Of a stretch of DNA of 64,000 nt, positions 22,581-33,000 are shown one piece after another. How positions within the stretch are numbered: position 1 is the stretch's first letter; each line of letters begins with the position of its first letter. The position numbers and the translations under genes were made by a program. The DNA is taken from the NCBI GenBank assembly GCA_032718865.1, contig JALUTQ010000045.1, positions 1,674,001 to 1,738,000 of the forward strand. The letters are read 5' to 3'. Source of the stretch: Tilletia caries (Eukaryota > Basidiomycota > Exobasidiomycetes > Tilletiales > Tilletiaceae). The notes under the pieces are model-generated. The model was not told the DNA's origin. It saw nothing but the letters and a program-made list of their open reading frames with translations, and ran no database searches.

Positions 22581-24766
22581 CCCCCTCTCGTGCTCGGGAT
22601 GAGTGCTGCCCAGAAACAGTCGAACTCCGCCACCAGTGCTGTCGATCCAAGCCCAAGCTGCTTCCTTCCCGAAGTCAGCCGTGCGAAGGTAACCGTCTTC
22701 GTAAGTAAGTCGGCCGGGTTGTCGTTCGTATGGACCCGCTGAACTTTGATGGTGCCATCGTTGTTGGCGTCTCGGACCAGGTGCTGATGGATTCGAATGT
22801 GCTTGGTGCGTTGGTGTGATTGTGGGTTTCGAGCCAATGCCTCCGCGCCAGTGTTATCCGTGAACATTCCAACCGGTCCCTTTACGCGCAGCTTGAGCTC
22901 TTGTAGCAATTGAACCGCCCAAATTGCCTCCCTCGTTGCCTCGGAGAGCGCGACGTACTCAGCCTCTGTGGACGACACCGAGACCGTGTCCTGAAGCTTT
23001 GACCTCCACGTTACGGGGTTGCCGTAGAGATAAAAGACGTACCCCGTCACGCTTCTTCGTGTGGTTGGGTCAGCACCGTGATCTGAGTCTGAGTAGCCGA
23101 CCAACTGCTCAAGCTCGCTGTGTCGGAATCGAAGGCCGAGCTCCCTCGTCCCTGCCAGGTACCGCAGTACCCTCTTGGCCGCCGCAGCGTGCTCGTCTGA
23201 AGGGTTGGCCATGAAGCGAGCAAGCTTCCCCACCTGGAAGGCAATGTCCATCCTGGTGCCCTGGGCCAACCAAAGGAGGCATCCGATGAGGCCTGAGTAG
23301 TAGTGTCGCTCCGTCGCCGTAGCCTCAGATCCCTCTCGTGGTCCGAGTGATTTGGAGGCCTCAGACATTGGTGTGCCTGAAGGGCTGCAATTGGACATCC
23401 CGTATCGTTGGAGGATCTGGTCAATGTATCCTGTTTGACTCATTGTCGCGATACGACCACACTTCGACCTGTTGATCCGAATGCCAAGCATGGACGTCAA
23501 GGGGCCGTTGTCCGTCATCTTGAACCAGGATGTGAACTGCCGTTTGATCGCGTTCACGGCATCCTCGGTCGGTGCAGCTATGGCCACATCGTCGACGTAA
23601 ACCAGTATTATCACTGGCCCTTGATTTGTCGATTGGTAAAATAGGCATGGCTCGCTCTTGAGTTGGATGAAGTTTGCCTCGATGAGCCTATCGCGCAGCT
23701 TGTGATACCAGTAGCGGCCAGACTGCTTCAGTCCGTATAAAGTCCGAAGGAGACGACAAACCCTGCCGGAACCGTCGTCGTATCCCGGTGGCTGCTTCAT
23801 GTAGAGGTCCACATCGAGTTCACCGTTTAGGTAGGCGGTCTTGACGTCCATACCGTGCAGGCGAAGGCTGAGCTGTATGGCAAGGGTGACCATCATCCTG
23901 AGGGCACTCAACCTCGCCACAGGCGCAAACGTCTCGTCGTAGTCGATGCCCTCGACCTGTGTATACCCCTGAGCGACGAGGCGTGACTTCTTCCGGATGG
24001 CGCGTCCTTCTGGGTCGGTCTTCACCTTGTAAACCCACCGGCACCCAATGATCTTGCGTCCGGGTGGAGGCTGGCATAGCTCCCACGCCTTCATCTCGAT
24101 CAGTGACCGGTGCTCGTCATCCATCGATGCCTTCCACTCCTCCTTGTCTTCTCGTGATAGGGCTTGAGCGAAGGTGGCTGGTTCGAGAAGTTGGCCGTCG
24201 AGAGTCCTTGCTTCTTGTCCCTTGTTGGCCAACAACGCCATGCCCTCCAGTTCCGAACACTCTGTAACGCCGACCAACTCAACCTGTGTCCAATTGTCGT
24301 CGATAGCCCGTGACTGGAGGGATGCTCCCAAGGCTTGCAGCTCATGCAACCTTGGGCTCTTCCGCATAGGTATGGCTCCTTTCCCCTTTCTCCCCCTGGT
24401 ACCCTTCACGCCATCTCCCACATCCTCTCCCACATCCTGGTCCTGCCCAACTGTCAATCCCCCCTCTTGCCTCTGTTCCTCCGTCACAGCTTCTTCCTGC
24501 TCGCCTGTCTTCATCAACCCCTTCTGCTCCACAGCCCCCTCCTGCTCCACAACCCCCTTTTGCTCCACAAGCACAACCCCCTCCTGCTCACTACTCTTCA
24601 TAACCACCTTCTTCTCCGCTACCCCCCTCTTGCTCGTCAATCTCCTCTGCCTGTTCGTGTGTGTGCTCGTCGGGGGCGTCCAGCGTGACGGTGTTTGGCA
24701 CTGGGATGGTTGAAATGGTAACATCCTCGTTCTTGGTAATACCGCCGAGTTCGTCGATGTCGACAA
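22571..24766 (-). CDS. Copia pol: reverse transcriptase and RNase H
   Basis: The frame is open over about 730 codons; the RT domain proper starts near residue 195. Marks: CRWVYKVKTDPEG, KSRLVAQGYTQ, the first catalytic Asp in GMDVKTAYLNGEL, QPPGY, and the catalytic box LVYVDDVAIA. RNase H follows with GYSDSDHGADPTTRRSVTGY, VSSTEAEYVALSEA, TDNTGA and NPADLLTK. The N-terminal 120 codons are Glu/Gln/Gly-rich low complexity, where this frame overlaps the integrase frame. Functional continuity would need a frameshift in that repeat. Confidence 0.92.
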   Translation of the reverse strand: MSTSTNSAVLPRTRMLPFQPSQCQTPSRWTPPTSTHTNRQRRLTSKRGVAEKKVVMKSSEQEGVVLVEQKGVVEQEGAVEQKGLMKTGEQEEAVTEEQRQEGGLTVGQDQDVGEDVGDGVKGTRGRKGKGAIPMRKSPRLHELQALGASLQSRAIDDNWTQVELVGVTECSELEGMALLANKGQEARTLDGQLLEPATFAQALSREDKEEWKASMDDEHRSLIEMKAWELCQPPPGRKIIGCRWVYKVKTDPEGRAIRKKSRLVAQGYTQVEGIDYDETFAPVARLSALRMMVTLAIQLSLRLHGMDVKTAYLNGELDVDLYMKQPPGYDDGSGRVCRLLRTLYGLKQSGRYWYHKLRDRLIEANFIQLKSEPCLFYQSTNQGPVIILVYVDDVAIAAPTEDAVNAIKRQFTSWFKMTDNGPLTSMLGIRINRSKCGRIATMSQTGYIDQILQRYGMSNCSPSGTPMSEASKSLGPREGSEATATERHYYSGLIGCLLWLAQGTRMDIAFQVGKLARFMANPSDEHAAAAKRVLRYLAGTRELGLRFRHSELEQLVGYSDSDHGADPTTRRSVTGYVFYLYGNPVTWRSKLQDTVSVSSTEAEYVALSEATREAIWAVQLLQELKLRVKGPVGMFTDNTGAEALARNPQSHQRTKHIRIHQHLVRDANNDGTIKVQRVHTNDNPADLLTKTVTFARLTSGRKQLGLGSTALVAEFDCFWAALIPSTRGGVE

Positions 24767-26030
24767 TGTCAGAAGGAATTGGAAGTTGCGTCTCCCCCTC
24801 CCTGACTTGACGACGGCGTTGTCGGCGCGGGTATGGGAGAATCATTTCGACTTGATCATCGGTCCGAGAGGCGTGATCCTGGAGCATCTCCAGAGAGCGA
24901 CCCTCGTCGTACGTTCGGGTCTCGTCAAACAAGACAGAGCGACTGTATCGGAGAGGGTTGGTAGTGTCGGAAGGCACGTAGACGAGCCAGCCTTTCCGAT
25001 CTTCAGATAGGCCTAGGAACGTCCCGTGTACCCCTCGTGCCGAAAGCTTGCCATCAGGGCGGTGCCTAGCATCCTGCATTGTCCAACATAAGCAACCAAA
25101 GGTCCGCAGCATTGAGAGATCCACGGGCTTCTTTGACCAAAGTTCTTGGGGGATCTGATACTGGAGGCTTCGATGGGGGGTGCGGTTCACGAGGTATGCG
25201 GCGTACCGCCAAGCAAATGGCCAGAACCCGACCGGTAAGCGTGCAGCAGCCAGCATCGCGCGGCCTCGCTCTTGAACGACACCTTGGAAGCGTTCGACGC
25301 GACCGTTCTGCTCGCTCGACCCTGGAACCGTCCAACGCCAGTTGACACCTTCCTTCGCTGCCCACGTGTCCATGGCAGCGTTGTCGAATTCGGTGCCGTT
25401 GTCCGTATGAAGCGTGGTCACCTGCGTACCCGTGTACGTTTTTACTTGACGTGCCCACCGTTCCAATACCTTCGTTACCGTCCCGCTAGACTTGTCCGGG
25501 ATGGGGAAGACGCATCCTTTCCGAGAGTAGTCGTCCAAGGTGCTGACGGCATGAGTATATTCCTTGTTCCCGGTGTAAGGGCCGGACAGGTCGCAGTGTA
25601 TTAACTCTCCTCGACGGCCGGCGCGAGAGGTCGAGGACTTGAAGGAAGCTTCCTTCAGATTGGAGATCGCGCAGGCATCGCAACGGTCTTCCCGATCCAC
25701 GAGACGGAGTGCGGCGCTCTTGTTCAGGTGCCTCAGGCCTTCGACACCCATGCCGATAAGACGAGCGATGGATTGGAGGCTCATGTGTGCGAACCGCTGG
25801 TGCCACCGTATCACCATTCGCTCCTGGGTCATCGCTCGGTGCCCATCCGCATCTTCTCCTACCCCTTCCTTCTCCTCTCCTACCCCCTTCTTCTCCTCTC
25901 CTACCCCCTCCTTCTCCTCTCCTACCCCCCTCCTTCTCCCCCACTCCCTTCTCCAAACCTCCTCCATTGTCTCCCTCAGCTGCCAACACCGCAGCCGACT
26001 GTTTTCTGCAACCGAGACAAACAGAGTCAT
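24591..26030 (-). CDS. Copia pol: GAG-pre-integrase and integrase
   Basis: The frame starts after a Gly/Glu/Lys repeat (GVGEEKE units). The zinc-binding pre-integrase region is HQRFAHMS followed by CDACAISN. The DD35E core shows IHCDLSGPYTG (first Asp), TLHTDNGTEFD (second Asp), and SSEQNGRVERF (Glu). It ends with a Glu/Asp-rich tail (DAPDEHTHEQAEEID). It cuts and joins element DNA into the genome. It is out of frame with both the protease upstream and the RT downstream, the breaks falling in or near purine-rich simple repeats. Confidence 0.9.
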   Translation of the reverse strand: MTLFVSVAENSRLRCWQLRETMEEVWRREWGRRRGVGEEKEGVGEEKKGVGEEKEGVGEDADGHRAMTQERMVIRWHQRFAHMSLQSIARLIGMGVEGLRHLNKSAALRLVDREDRCDACAISNLKEASFKSSTSRAGRRGELIHCDLSGPYTGNKEYTHAVSTLDDYSRKGCVFPIPDKSSGTVTKVLERWARQVKTYTGTQVTTLHTDNGTEFDNAAMDTWAAKEGVNWRWTVPGSSEQNGRVERFQGVVQERGRAMLAAARLPVGFWPFAWRYAAYLVNRTPHRSLQYQIPQELWSKKPVDLSMLRTFGCLCWTMQDARHRPDGKLSARGVHGTFLGLSEDRKGWLVYVPSDTTNPLRYSRSVLFDETRTYDEGRSLEMLQDHASRTDDQVEMILPYPRRQRRRQVREGETQLPIPSDIVDIDELGGITKNEDVTISTIPVPNTVTLDAPDEHTHEQAEEIDEQEGGSGEEGGYEE

Positions 26031-26692
26031 CTAACGTCCCAAAAACAGCAAGTGGTACGGCATCGAGCGACGTACCTGAGAGCTGTGCCCCTCCCCTGTG
26101 GAGCGCATACACCGAAGTTGAGGTGTAACAGGGGGTTTAGGGCGGGACGTGTTGCAGAGCACCCCGGCAGTCCCAACGAACGCAGACGCGGAGGTGTTGC
26201 AGAGCACCTTAGGCCAGACTCATAATCCGCTATCACCGCTCCGGTAGCACGATCTGGCCCGAATGGGTGTGATTGCACAACAGTGGCACCACTGTGTGCA
26301 TCACGTATCAGCGTGTGATGGCAGCCGCTGCTCACTAGCATGGTACTCGATGCTGTGTGAGGGAAATTGACATCTACTCCTGCTTGATTCAATCGTTGGA
26401 CGGACAGGAGGTTGTGAGGAAACGCTGGCACAACATAAACATTGTGCAACGTGATGCTGAGAGGTGGGGTGGCCTTGATTCGGATGGTGATGGTACCGCG
26501 ATGTGTTGCCGGTATCTGTTTCCCATCGGCTATCCGAATCATCTTGCCGCTCTTGGTGACGGTGCCACTCTCCAGCAACGCTTCGTTGTTGATGAAGTGA
26601 TGCGTGGCTCCTGAGTCGAGAATCCATAGGACGGGCCATTCCTCTCCAGGCAAAGGTGGTGGTGGCGGAACAGGGGTTTCCCGAACCGCCAC
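26027..26692 (-). CDS. Copia pol: aspartic protease region
   Basis: The active-site motif WILDSGATHHF lies about 20 residues into the frame, followed by the typical MIRIADGKQIP and LHNVYVVPAFPHNLLSV. It is in the same frame as gag, separated from it only by a TAG at 26699-26701. There is no ATG directly at the domain start, so it is likely made by read-through of gag. The last 50 codons look non-coding; the frame must shift to enter integrase near 26030-26110. Confidence 0.85.
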   Translation of the reverse strand: MAVRETPVPPPPPLPGEEWPVLWILDSGATHHFINNEALLESGTVTKSGKMIRIADGKQIPATHRGTITIRIKATPPLSITLHNVYVVPAFPHNLLSVQRLNQAGVDVNFPHTASSTMLVSSGCHHTLIRDAHSGATVVQSHPFGPDRATGAVIADYESGLRCSATPPRLRSLGLPGCSATRPALNPLLHLNFGVCAPQGRGTALRYVARCRTTCCFWDVR

Positions 26693-26698
26693 GACATC

Positions 26699-28549
26699 CT
26701 ATGCCTCTGTCACCACGTTGAGAGCCGAAGGGAAGGCCTCCAACTCGTCTTCCCAGACCTGCGCCTCAAAGGCACCGATGGCTGGCACCCCGTGCGCATA
26801 CGTTGCGCGTGCCTCATCCTTCCCACATGTATGGACCAGGTCTTCGACGTGTTGAGCTGCCTCCCGCTGAGCAGCGAGGGCACGAGGTGGCGCAGGACTG
26901 TGTTCTGCTTGGCCCTGGGGGCATTCCGACGCTCGGTGTCCGGTCTTCTTGCAAGTGAAGCATGCACCGAGAAAGGGCCTTCCGTATCCGGCCTTGCGTC
27001 TGGCCACGAACTGCTTCGCAAACTGGGCGGCAAAGGCCTGGATATCCTCCTCGTCAACATCTGAATCCAGACCTTCTTCGTCCATGCCCTGTTCTTCTGC
27101 GAAGTGAGCCGAGGGACGGGATAGCGGGGCGATAGACCGAGTTGCAGGTGCGTTACGGCGTCGGTCGTCAAACGCATCGAATGATTCCTCTGTCTCAGCC
27201 AGAAGCTGTAGCCCCTTCTCAAAGGTGAAGGCTTCGCCCGCGGCTTGTCGAGAGACAATGCTATCGCGAGCGGCCTGGAAGCGGTACCGCAGACCCGCGA
27301 GGAGGAAGCCGACTTGCTTCGTTTAATCGAGAGTTTCGCCCGCGGACTGAAGTTCGAGGTAGAACCGCCGAAGTCGTTCGCCGAACTGCTTCACGGACTC
27401 ATCGTCACGTTGTCGATGGCGACCCATCTTGGCGATCAGTTTGAGTGCCGCGTACCCTTGGTTGGGGACCAACCAGACCCTCAAATCCCTGTAGAAAAAG
27501 CTGCCACGAAGTTCTTGCTCCGAGGTGGTCTTCAGGAGCAAAGATTTGGCCGATGGTTCGGTACAAGACTGGATGACCTGCCCAAGCTCGAGATCGAGCG
27601 CCTCATCGTAGTCGGGATGAGAGGAGTAGTCTGAGGGGTCGAGGTAGCGCGGTCCCCATATGGTTCCTTCGAGGATTCCGATGGCGCCGGGCACAGTTCC
27701 AAGCAGACTATACATGCTCGAGCGCCAGTCGGACCAATTTTCCATCCCCAGTTTGGTGATAATCTTCACCATGTCCCAGTTCACTCTTCGATAGGGGCGC
27801 CCATTGTCGGCTGCTGCTGTCTTGGCTGGACCGGCGGTACCAGCGAGGGTGTCCTCGATAGCGCGCCTGCGCATGGCGAGGTAATCCTCAGCTGTCTTGC
27901 GCGTCGCCTCTCGGTCGACTTGCTCGTCCGACCAGCTGGCATTCACCGAGCGGAAGTAGTCCTGGTGAATCGTGAAGAGGTCCTCCTTCACCCCTTTGAG
28001 CGTAGGGTCCGAGTCGCGAGGAGCCGATCGGTATGGAGTCGGAACCGTCTTTTTCTGCGTCTGGGGAAGGGCCTGTCCACGGTGAGGCGCAGGGCTTGCT
28101 TGAGGCGGAAGGGGGAAGCCAGACACACCCATGCTGATCCTTCCGCTGGCGTATCGCCTCTCCTGATCTGGGACCACCGGGGTCAGGCCGAAAGGACCTC
28201 CAGCATGGCCGGGCTGCAGGACCGGAGGAGCAGCAAGGTTGAAGCCCACTGTGGGCTCATGGTCGGGAACACGAGTGGCGCCTTGACTTGCCATTCCTCC
28301 CGCAGTTTGATTGGGAGGAGTTCGGAGAGCGTTGTCCAGGTACTGAGGAGTGGACCCGGCGACAAGGTTGGCAAGGGCGGCTCTATGAGTCGCAAGGTCT
28401 TGCCGCTGCGCCGCGAGGTCTTTCTCGACCGTAGCTACACGGTCCCTGATGTCTGTGATGGCGTTGAAGATATCCGCCAGTGTAGGCTGGCGCTGCGAAA
28501 CGCTGTCAGCGCCGGCAGAGCCCGGGGTCGTCTGGTCCTGGGCGGACAT
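26699..28549 (-). CDS. Copia gag with zinc knuckle, in-frame TAA
   Basis: Start ATG at 28549 (MSAQDQTT). The first 408 codons are open, then TAA at 27323-27325, then the same frame continues for 207 codons to TAG at 26699-26701. The N-terminus contains a coiled-coil-like segment (ITDIRDRVATVEKDLAAQR). Capsid-like helices run to the TAA (KIITKLGMENWSDWRSSMY). The zinc knuckle CFTCKKTGHRASEC (CX2CX4HX4C) is downstream of the TAA. The TAA is therefore a premature stop, or leaky, because it separates capsid from nucleocapsid. Confidence 0.85.
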
Positions 28550-28604
28550 GATGCTGTAGTCTGTGGATAGAGTCTGTAAAGGGGACAAGGACGCGGAGCT
28601 ACCA

Positions 28605-28845
28605 AGTTGAATATCGAGGCTCCGTAGCTGACAGGTAACTTGGTTAGCTGGTCAATCTCAGACGTACCTCAGTTCAAGTATGACTTGGAACAAGGTGATG
28701 TGTCTGTGTGATTGAGTAAGTAAGAAGTAGCTAGGAAGGAGTGTGTGTACATCTGCTGGCTTGATGCCTTTGCTGGTTCGGAGCCTCGGCCTTTCCTCCC
28801 CGTCGTCTCTGACTCCCGCTTAATCCCGAGCACGCTCATTCGACT
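28605..28845 (-). repeat. Copia LTR (5' LTR in element orientation)
   Basis: 241 bases, matching the LTR at 22340-22580 along its length. The target duplication agtat follows directly. Confidence 0.95.
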
Positions 28846-28850
28846 AGTAT

Positions 28851-29070
28851 CGAGAGAATGAGTCGAGGTGACGAGGCGACCGATCCTTACTACTGAGGAG
28901 AGGTCGGGCCAGGAAGGATGGTGGTTATCGTCATCCTTCTGGCCCGAGCTCGAGATCGACAAGAGCAGAGTCGTGTCACGCGACGCGACGTGATCATGAT
29001 CATTAAAGGATCGGTCTCAAGACTCCGTTCACGAGGCAGACGTCGGTACAAGTATCTCCTACACACAGCC
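28851..29070. other. likely leader/5' end of the tyrosine-recombinase element
   Basis: This continues the leader interrupted by Copia (sequence right of the second agtat). No ORF is seen. The end of the element is not recognisable; sequence from about 29071 belongs to a different TIR element. Confidence 0.4.
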
Positions 29071-29720
29071 AGACGCTGTTAAGACGCTGAGGTTTCTTTC
29101 TCAGCGGGAGATCAGCGTCTGCCAGACGCTGCTCAGACGCTGCCATGTGGAGATCTTCGGAGGCTTTCTGAGAGCCAATCTGAGATCTGAGAAATCCATA
29201 TTACCATCTACTCCTGGCTCCACGCCCTTCACCTTCACGCTTCACCGTCCAGGATACTCAAGGGGCAGCAGCAAGCACTCGTTTGGGGCTTGCGCTGGCC
29301 TAAGCAAATGAGGATCCTAATATGGTCCAGATGAAGACCCACAGGGACCACTCAACTCTAAGAAGCCCCAGAACGGCGCGATTCACCTGCTGCCGCGTCG
29401 TGGAGATGTTGAGTGTGTTGTGGTTGCAGTATATATTGTCGCAGTGGGAGTTACAGCATTGTGAGAAAGTCACGATAGCGCAGTGGTTAGAGGGTCTGAT
29501 GCGGGTTTGGAAGGTCTCGTGTTCGATCCCCGATCCAGTCAAGAAATATTTTTTTAAACAATTTTTGTCACGTATGACCACCTCCCAGGATATTTCGCGA
29601 TAGGTCGGCGGTGGACGCTGCTTGCCCGCTGCTTTCCGGCCCCAGACCTCCACCGGCCCTTCCTTTATGCTGAGACGCTGCTCAGACGCTGAAATTATCC
29701 TCAGCGTCTGAGCAGCGTCT
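29071..29720. mobile_element. TIR element built of agacgctg repeats, carrying a tRNA-like sequence
   Basis: The left end agacgctgttaagacgctga is mirrored at the right end: the complement of 29701-29720 reads agacgctgctcagacgctga. More agacgct / agcgtct copies lie at 29100-29140 and 29670-29720. It is about 650 bases with no transposase. Its centre holds the tRNA-like sequence 29469-29540. Target duplication not recognised. Confidence 0.6.
29469..29540 (+). ncRNA. tRNA-like / tRNA-derived SINE head
   Basis: The A box tagcgcagtgg (29476-29486) and B box gttcgatcc (29521-29529) are close to the Pol III consensus and correctly spaced. The T arm forms (loop ttcgatc with a 4 of 5 pair stem), and a 5-pair anticodon-type stem forms around loop tgcgggt. 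The acceptor stem pairs poorly (about 4 of 7) and position 33 is not T, so it is not a normal tRNA. An A/T-rich run follows (aagaaatatttttttaaac). This is best read as a tRNA pseudogene or the Pol III promoter head of a SINE. Confidence 0.6.
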
Positions 29721-30010
29721 ATACAGCGCCCCCACTTTTCCTGAGCGTGCCAGCGTGCCCCACAGCTGAGCGCTTCATGCTTCATGCTTCGTTAGGCCTC
29801 TCTAAGGGCCTGTACAGCTGCACCGTCCTATGACGCTGAAAGATATCACAAAACACAAAAATAGGAATCATATGACATATGACGCAAAAGGAGGTGGAGT
29901 TAACAGATCCCGTACAGCAAGCCCGTCAAAGAGTGTTGTTCGAGCTCAATTTTCGACGGTGCGTCAAATCACGGTGCGTCCAGCTAAAAGCTGGACGCTA
30001 GTTTTGACTA

Positions 30011-33000
30011 CAGGGGGGGGACATCGAGTGGGTCAACCGCCATCGAGTGGGTCAGAGACCATAACTCTCACACAACACAATTTGAAAAGCTACAAAGACA
30101 TGCATTCTACTCTGTAGTCCACTACGACTTCGCCGTGCAAGTTTTTAGGTGTGATTGCCTTGCTAATGGCGGAGCTATGGTGCTGTGAAGAGAGTGAGGT
30201 CGTTCTGAGATTTCGAGATTCATTGAGAAAAAAAATTGTACACCGTTTTTCAGACACCAACCACGCCAGATCCATCCAAACAAGCGGTGTCGCAGCAGAG
30301 GAAGGGCTGGTAGAACAGTGATCAAAGAAGAAGAGGCATGTGTATTGAGGTTATTTGAGCTACTGGTTGGCGAGCTGGGTGGGTTGAAGTACGAGGGGAT
30401 TGGAGGGTTCGGAGGACGAACTTTTTGGGATCGGCAGTGGGCGATTTAGAGTTTGAAAGGCCAATTTTTCTTCGATCTTTTTCTTCGGCTTATTCGCGTC
30501 CACCCCATCTCCCGCTGCCTTCCGCTTCAGAGCCTCGCGTTCCTTCTTCGCCTTCTCCTCTTCCACTCTCTTGGCCCGGTCCGCTGCCTCTTTTGCCCTC
30601 TTCGCCTCTTCCTTCGCTGCTTCCTTCGCCTGCTTCGCCTCCTTCTTTGCCCTTTCCTTCTCTATCTTCTTGGCCAGTGCCTCCGCCTTCTTGATCTCCT
30701 GCCTCTTCTTCTTCTCCGCGTCTTCAATTTCCTTCTGCTCCCTCCTGAGCTCCCTCTCCTCTCGCACCTGCTCGAGGCGGGCTTCTTCTTGCTGCTTGTG
30801 TGCCCTAGCTGCCTCCATCTCTGCAATAGACTCCGGCTGAGTCCAAAGCTTAGCCTGCCCGTAACCTTTCTCCGCCACCCGAAATGCCCTAGGCTTTGCC
30901 TTTAAGCTCGCCGCGTGCATCCGAAGCTTCTCGACTGTGTCTTTGAAGAGAAGCTTTTCCGCCGATGCCTCTCGGATGCGACGCGATGCTTGCACCACTG
31001 TCTCCCTGGCCCGCCGAGAGCGAAGGACTGGAAGTAGGTCCCACAGTGCTTCGGCAAGGCTGTCCGACAACCATGCATCGCTTTCCGCCTCTTCGAGCTC
31101 TGCTTCGCTGAGCTGCGTCTCAGCAAACATAGCGGCTGGTATAGCCGCGACGCCCGTGAGCGGCCAGATGCCTGTGGCCCTGTAGCCTGCAATGACATTA
31201 GCTGGTGTCATTGATTTTTAGACGCGCTTCTTCGTAGAGTCTAAACAGTAAACAAACAAACAATACTAGTTAGCCCATCGCGTCTGTGCGGCGTTCAATT
31301 AAGCCTACAGCTTCGACGTTTGAACATGTCTTTAGGCAGCTGTAGGCTTCAAGCTTCAATGTTACTGACCTGACAACATCGTCTCTGCGCACCACGCCTG
31401 TCATAAAGAATTCCATTCGCTGGGCTTCCGCCCATGCCACCTTGAGCGGAGAGAAACACGTCCGGTCGAGAGGTGCCATTCCGTGCGTGCTATGAGAAGG
31501 CAGCGACAGCACATGCACATTGTGCTGCTGAGCGAGCTTTAGCATCTCGAGAGTGAAGTGCGAAGAGTGACCATCCTAAGCATAACAAACATAAGAGCAT
31601 CGGATCAGTCTTATCGGTCTACAAACCTCTGCAGCTGCAGACATTATAGAGGCATTGCCTAAATTTCTTATTGTGGAATCTCACCATGATCAACAGACGA
31701 GCTCCCCCACTTGACCTGACGAGGCTGTAGGTGAGGAAGACTTTCTCGAACCACCGTTGGGTGATCAAGGCGTTGGTCCACCCAGACTCGCTCGAAGTGA
31801 AAACAGCGACCTCCTTCGCGTCGAGGCACAGCGTCGCATCATAGCATTTGCCCTTGAAAACGAACGTAGGCGGCAAGGTAGATCCGTCGGCGCATATCGC
31901 CTCGATGATTGTTGTAAGCTCCTGAGAGCCATCTGCAAGCATACAAAGTCAAATAGGCAACAATAGAAAGTCAGCGCTATAAATTGATGTATATTGGCAG
32001 CGCCGCAGCGGAGCTCAGCCATCACTACACAGTGGCTCCGATGAGCATGTGTAGTAGATAATGGTTGTATTGACACGTACCCCTCTTGGCCGTCACCAGC
32101 TCCTTCCGCGGCTTGGAAGAGCCCGCGTACTTAAACCGCTTCGAGCAGACACCAATCTGAACTCCCGTCTCGTCCATGGAATAAATGTTGGAAGGGCTTA
32201 TATTGTGCTGTGTGAGCGTTCCCTCTAACTGCAGAACAGAGCAGAGATGGATAGGAAGGGATAATAATGGATCAGCAAAGGTTAATGGACTTGAAGCTTG
32301 AAGAGCAGAGACAGCGGCAAAAAGGAAATTGGGACACTAGGCCAAGACCTGAACATAAACCACACATACCAATTGAAAGAAGTGATTGGCATTGACCCTG
32401 GAAAGTCCTTTGGTCCTCTGCCGAGAGAGAGTCTCTTTGGTTCGAAAGCCTATCTCCTCCGAGTGGCGCTGAATAAACCGATCGAACCAATGCTCGCCCA
32501 GCGGGGGGGAGGCACAGTCGCGCCATCCCAGCGGCTCGCAACAAGTGCCATGGCTGAATGCTCTACGTCTGCGCGCCGCAAAGGAAACCCATGCTGCTCC
32601 ATTTCCAATATGAAGCTGACGAGACCTGCTTCTTCGCCGTCAGTGAGACGCTGTCTACCGTTCTCCGTTGCATTGCGGGCGAGGGTGCCACTCTGTCGAC
32701 GTCTGATTGTCTCTCGAGGTGCACCCGAAATGCGTGCTGCTTCGTGCAAAGAAAGACCGTTGTTTACCAGGGCAACACCAGCTAAGACCCGTGTCTCGCG
32801 ATCATCGCCTGTAGTAGAAGCAGTAGTGGCGACGGGCTGCATTTCGTGTTCTCTTGAGGGGAGGGGCTGGCAGGAGAGAGGATTGGGTTGAGTGTAATTG
32901 GGTATGCAGAAGTGCATGAGCGCACCACACCACTCTTTTTTTTTTCGTGCGCTCGGGCCAGCCTTTTGAAATTAATTTCTCCTCAGGAAGATGATCGATC

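Larger units (their letters stand above)
22340..28845 (-). mobile_element. complete Ty1/Copia LTR retrotransposon
   Basis: It is bounded by two 241-base LTRs (22340-22580 and 28605-28845) with the perfect 5-base target duplication agtat at 22335-22339 and 28846-28850. The internal order on the minus strand is gag, protease, integrase, RT, RNase H, the Copia order. As far as I can compare by eye the two LTRs are identical, pointing to a recent insertion, yet several frames are interrupted. It sits inside the leader of the tyrosine-recombinase element. Confidence 0.95.
17374..29060 (-). mobile_element. tyrosine-recombinase retrotransposon (DIRS/Ngaro type), split by Copia
   Basis: On the minus strand the order is gag (22313-20311), RT/RNase H (20750-18723), tyrosine recombinase (18748-17374). 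No DDE integrase, aspartic protease or adenine-methyltransferase domain is visible, which favours a Ngaro-like over a classical DIRS1 layout. The leader is interrupted 27 bases upstream of the gag ATG by the Copia element at 22340-28845. The remaining leader therefore lies to the right of 28850. Its true ends are not resolved; the right limit given is approximate. Confidence 0.7.

Noticed and set aside
17374..29060. Interpretation of the RT at 18723-20750 as a Gypsy or LINE element
   Set aside because: The neighbouring tyrosine recombinase and the absence of DDE integrase, protease and endonuclease fit a tyrosine-recombinase retroelement instead.
29469..29540. Functional tRNA gene
   Set aside because: The acceptor stem pairs in only about 4 of 7 positions and the base before the anticodon is not T.
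30425..30905. Pro/Ser/Leu-rich plus-strand frames opposite the transposase tail
   Set aside because: They are antisense translations of the Lys/Glu coiled coil of the transposase.
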